Origin: Motilimonas eburnea
GTDB lineage: Bacteria; Pseudomonadota; Gammaproteobacteria; Enterobacterales; CBDFNC01
DNA: 64,000 nucleotides
NCBI RefSeq assembly: GCF_021295345.1
Contig: NZ_JAIMJB010000017.1
Span: 1 to 64,000 of the forward strand
Direction: 5' to 3'
Shown here: piece by piece, positions 63,013 through 64,000 of the stretch
How the letters are laid out: each line of letters begins with the position of its first letter
Position numbering within the stretch: the stretch's first letter is position 1
Program-made: the position numbers and the translations under genes
Notes under the pieces: model-generated
What the model was told of the DNA's origin: nothing
What the model saw: the letters and a program-made list of their open reading frames with translations, nothing else
Databases searched by the model: none

Positions 63013-64000
63013 ATGTATAGCGCTTTTGATATCTTTAAAATTGGCATTGGCCCTTCTAGCTCTCACACCGTTGGCCCCATGAAAGCCGCTAAGCAATTTG
63101 TTGATGATCTGATTGAACAACAAATAGTGAAGGATATCACTCGCATCAGCGTGGATATCCATGGCTCATTAGCGCTGACGGGCAAAGGCCACCATACCGA
63201 CACGGCCATCATATTAGGGCTAGGCGGCTTTAACCCAGACAATGTTGATCTAGACATGATCCCAGACTTTCTTAACCGAGTGGCAACTAACGAGCAATTA
63301 CCCATCGGCTTGCATCTACACACGGTTGAGTTTAAATCAGATGCTATCCGCTTTATCAGTCAAGCCCTGCCGCTACACGAAAACGGCATGAAAATAGACG
63401 CTTATAAAGGCGATGAGCTGGCCTATAGCAAAACCTACTACTCGATTGGTGGCGGGTTTATTGTTGATGCCGAGCACTTCGGTCAGGATGTCCTTGATGA
63501 TGTCACCGTTCCTTATCCTTTTGATTCAGCAGCGCAGTTGATCGACCAATGCGTTGAACACGGCTTAAGCATCAGTACCTTAATGATGCGTAATGAATTG
63601 CATTTGCGCGACCGCGAAAGCATCGTCACCGCGTTTGGTAAAATCTGGCAAACCATGAAAGAAGGCATCGATCGCGGCTGTCGCACCGAAGGTGTCTTAG
63701 CCGGGCCTTTGCGCGTGCCGCGCCGAGCCCCCACTTTATTCCGCCAACTAGCCACGGCTGGGCAACATAACGTCGACCCTATGATCATCATAGATTGGGT
63801 TAATATGTTTGCCCTTGCGGTCAGTGAAGAAAATGCGGCCGGCGGCCGTGTGGTCACCGCCCCCACCAACGGCGCGGCAGGTATTATTCCCGCGGTGCTG
63901 GCTTATTACGATAAATTTATTGAACCCGTTGGCACCGAACAATACACCCGCTTTTTCTTAGCCTGTGCCGCGGTAGGCATTTTGTACAAACGCAATGCTT
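63013..64000 (+). CDS. sdaA: L-serine ammonia-lyase, iron-sulfur dependent (partial)
   Basis: 329 codons visible; it continues beyond the window. It deaminates L-serine to pyruvate and ammonia with a 4Fe-4S cluster. GIGPSSSHTVGP at residues 11-22, GHHTDTAIILGL near 57, and PTNGAAGIIP near 285 are the SdaA/SdaB signatures. The cluster-binding cysteines lie largely beyond the cut. AAGGA precedes the ATG at 63013. Co-transcribed with sdaC, as in E. coli sdaCB. Confidence 0.95.
   Translation, partial: MYSAFDIFKIGIGPSSSHTVGPMKAAKQFVDDLIEQQIVKDITRISVDIHGSLALTGKGHHTDTAIILGLGGFNPDNVDLDMIPDFLNRVATNEQLPIGLHLHTVEFKSDAIRFISQALPLHENGMKIDAYKGDELAYSKTYYSIGGGFIVDAEHFGQDVLDDVTVPYPFDSAAQLIDQCVEHGLSISTLMMRNELHLRDRESIVTAFGKIWQTMKEGIDRGCRTEGVLAGPLRVPRRAPTLFRQLATAGQHNVDPMIIIDWVNMFALAVSEENAAGGRVVTAPTNGAAGIIPAVLAYYDKFIEPVGTEQYTRFFLACAAVGILYKRNA

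Noticed and set aside
1-64000. CRISPR arrays, tRNA genes, prophage or complete insertion sequence
   Set aside because: I looked for regularly spaced repeats, cloverleaf-like segments, and integrase or transposase frames and saw none.

Overview
The window looks like a chromosomal segment of a Shewanella-like marine gammaproteobacterium. This rests on the gene order (16S rRNA beside yrdA; uspA, rsmJ, prlC and gorA in one neighbourhood as in E. coli), an abundance of methyl-accepting chemoreceptors, GGDEF/EAL proteins and periplasmic binding proteins, and a chemoreceptor with a c-type haem motif. The genus is an inference; no search was run.

Layout. 1-700: 5' end of a 16S rRNA gene on the minus strand, its leader with boxA, and two rrn promoters. 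700-19400: housekeeping backbone (yrdA, ftnA, uspA, rsmJ, prlC, gorA) interleaved with signalling genes: a chemoreceptor, two GGDEF-EAL proteins, a MscS channel and a sensor kinase. 19400-26170: an accessory island bounded by two 94%-identical copies of the last ~264 bp of gorA. It carries a phosphoribosyltransferase, an AraC regulator divergent from an exported metallo-beta-lactamase-fold hydrolase, a DUF3299 protein, a lone binding protein and a FadL-type porin. 26500-29750: arsenate-resistance operon arsR-GAPDH-phosphatase-arsJ, with no arsB or arsC in view. 29850-35650: a chemoreceptor followed by an orphan binding protein, then a polar amino-acid ABC transporter. 35700-38700: a zincin-like protein, a pair of small secreted paralogues and a DUF4397 lipoprotein. 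38900-42000: a decayed tandem duplication of a binding-protein gene and a STAS-like gene, in which each copy kept a different gene, with a membrane-protein gene between them. 42000-48700: metE behind tandem MetJ boxes, a HAD phosphatase, a large unrecognised membrane protein and a haem-binding chemoreceptor. 48800-56800: regulators with nearby enzymes, including a SufR-like regulator/VOC pair and a LysR/quinone-oxidoreductase pair with tag, plus small genes. 56800-64000: thrE-like exporter, a MarR regulator divergent from a Tat-exported nitroreductase-like protein, a 266-bp MITE, a MerR/SDR pair, and the serine pair sdaC-sdaA (sdaA runs off the edge).

Regulatory reading. The promoters are often legible. 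A 12-bp MarR-type palindrome, ATTCC-NN-GGAAT, occurs twice at the marR/nitroreductase promoter with centres 22 bp apart, and once 18 kb away between the -35 and -10 of the membrane-protein gene at 40534, which suggests a small regulon. A MerR-type promoter with a 20-bp spacer drives the SDR next to merR. Tandem met boxes precede metE. Mobile signals are modest: a MITE that supplies the stop codon of a gene, a short dispersed inverted-repeat element in two copies, a triplicated 43-bp repeat at the end of msrC, and the gorA-flanked island without a visible integrase.
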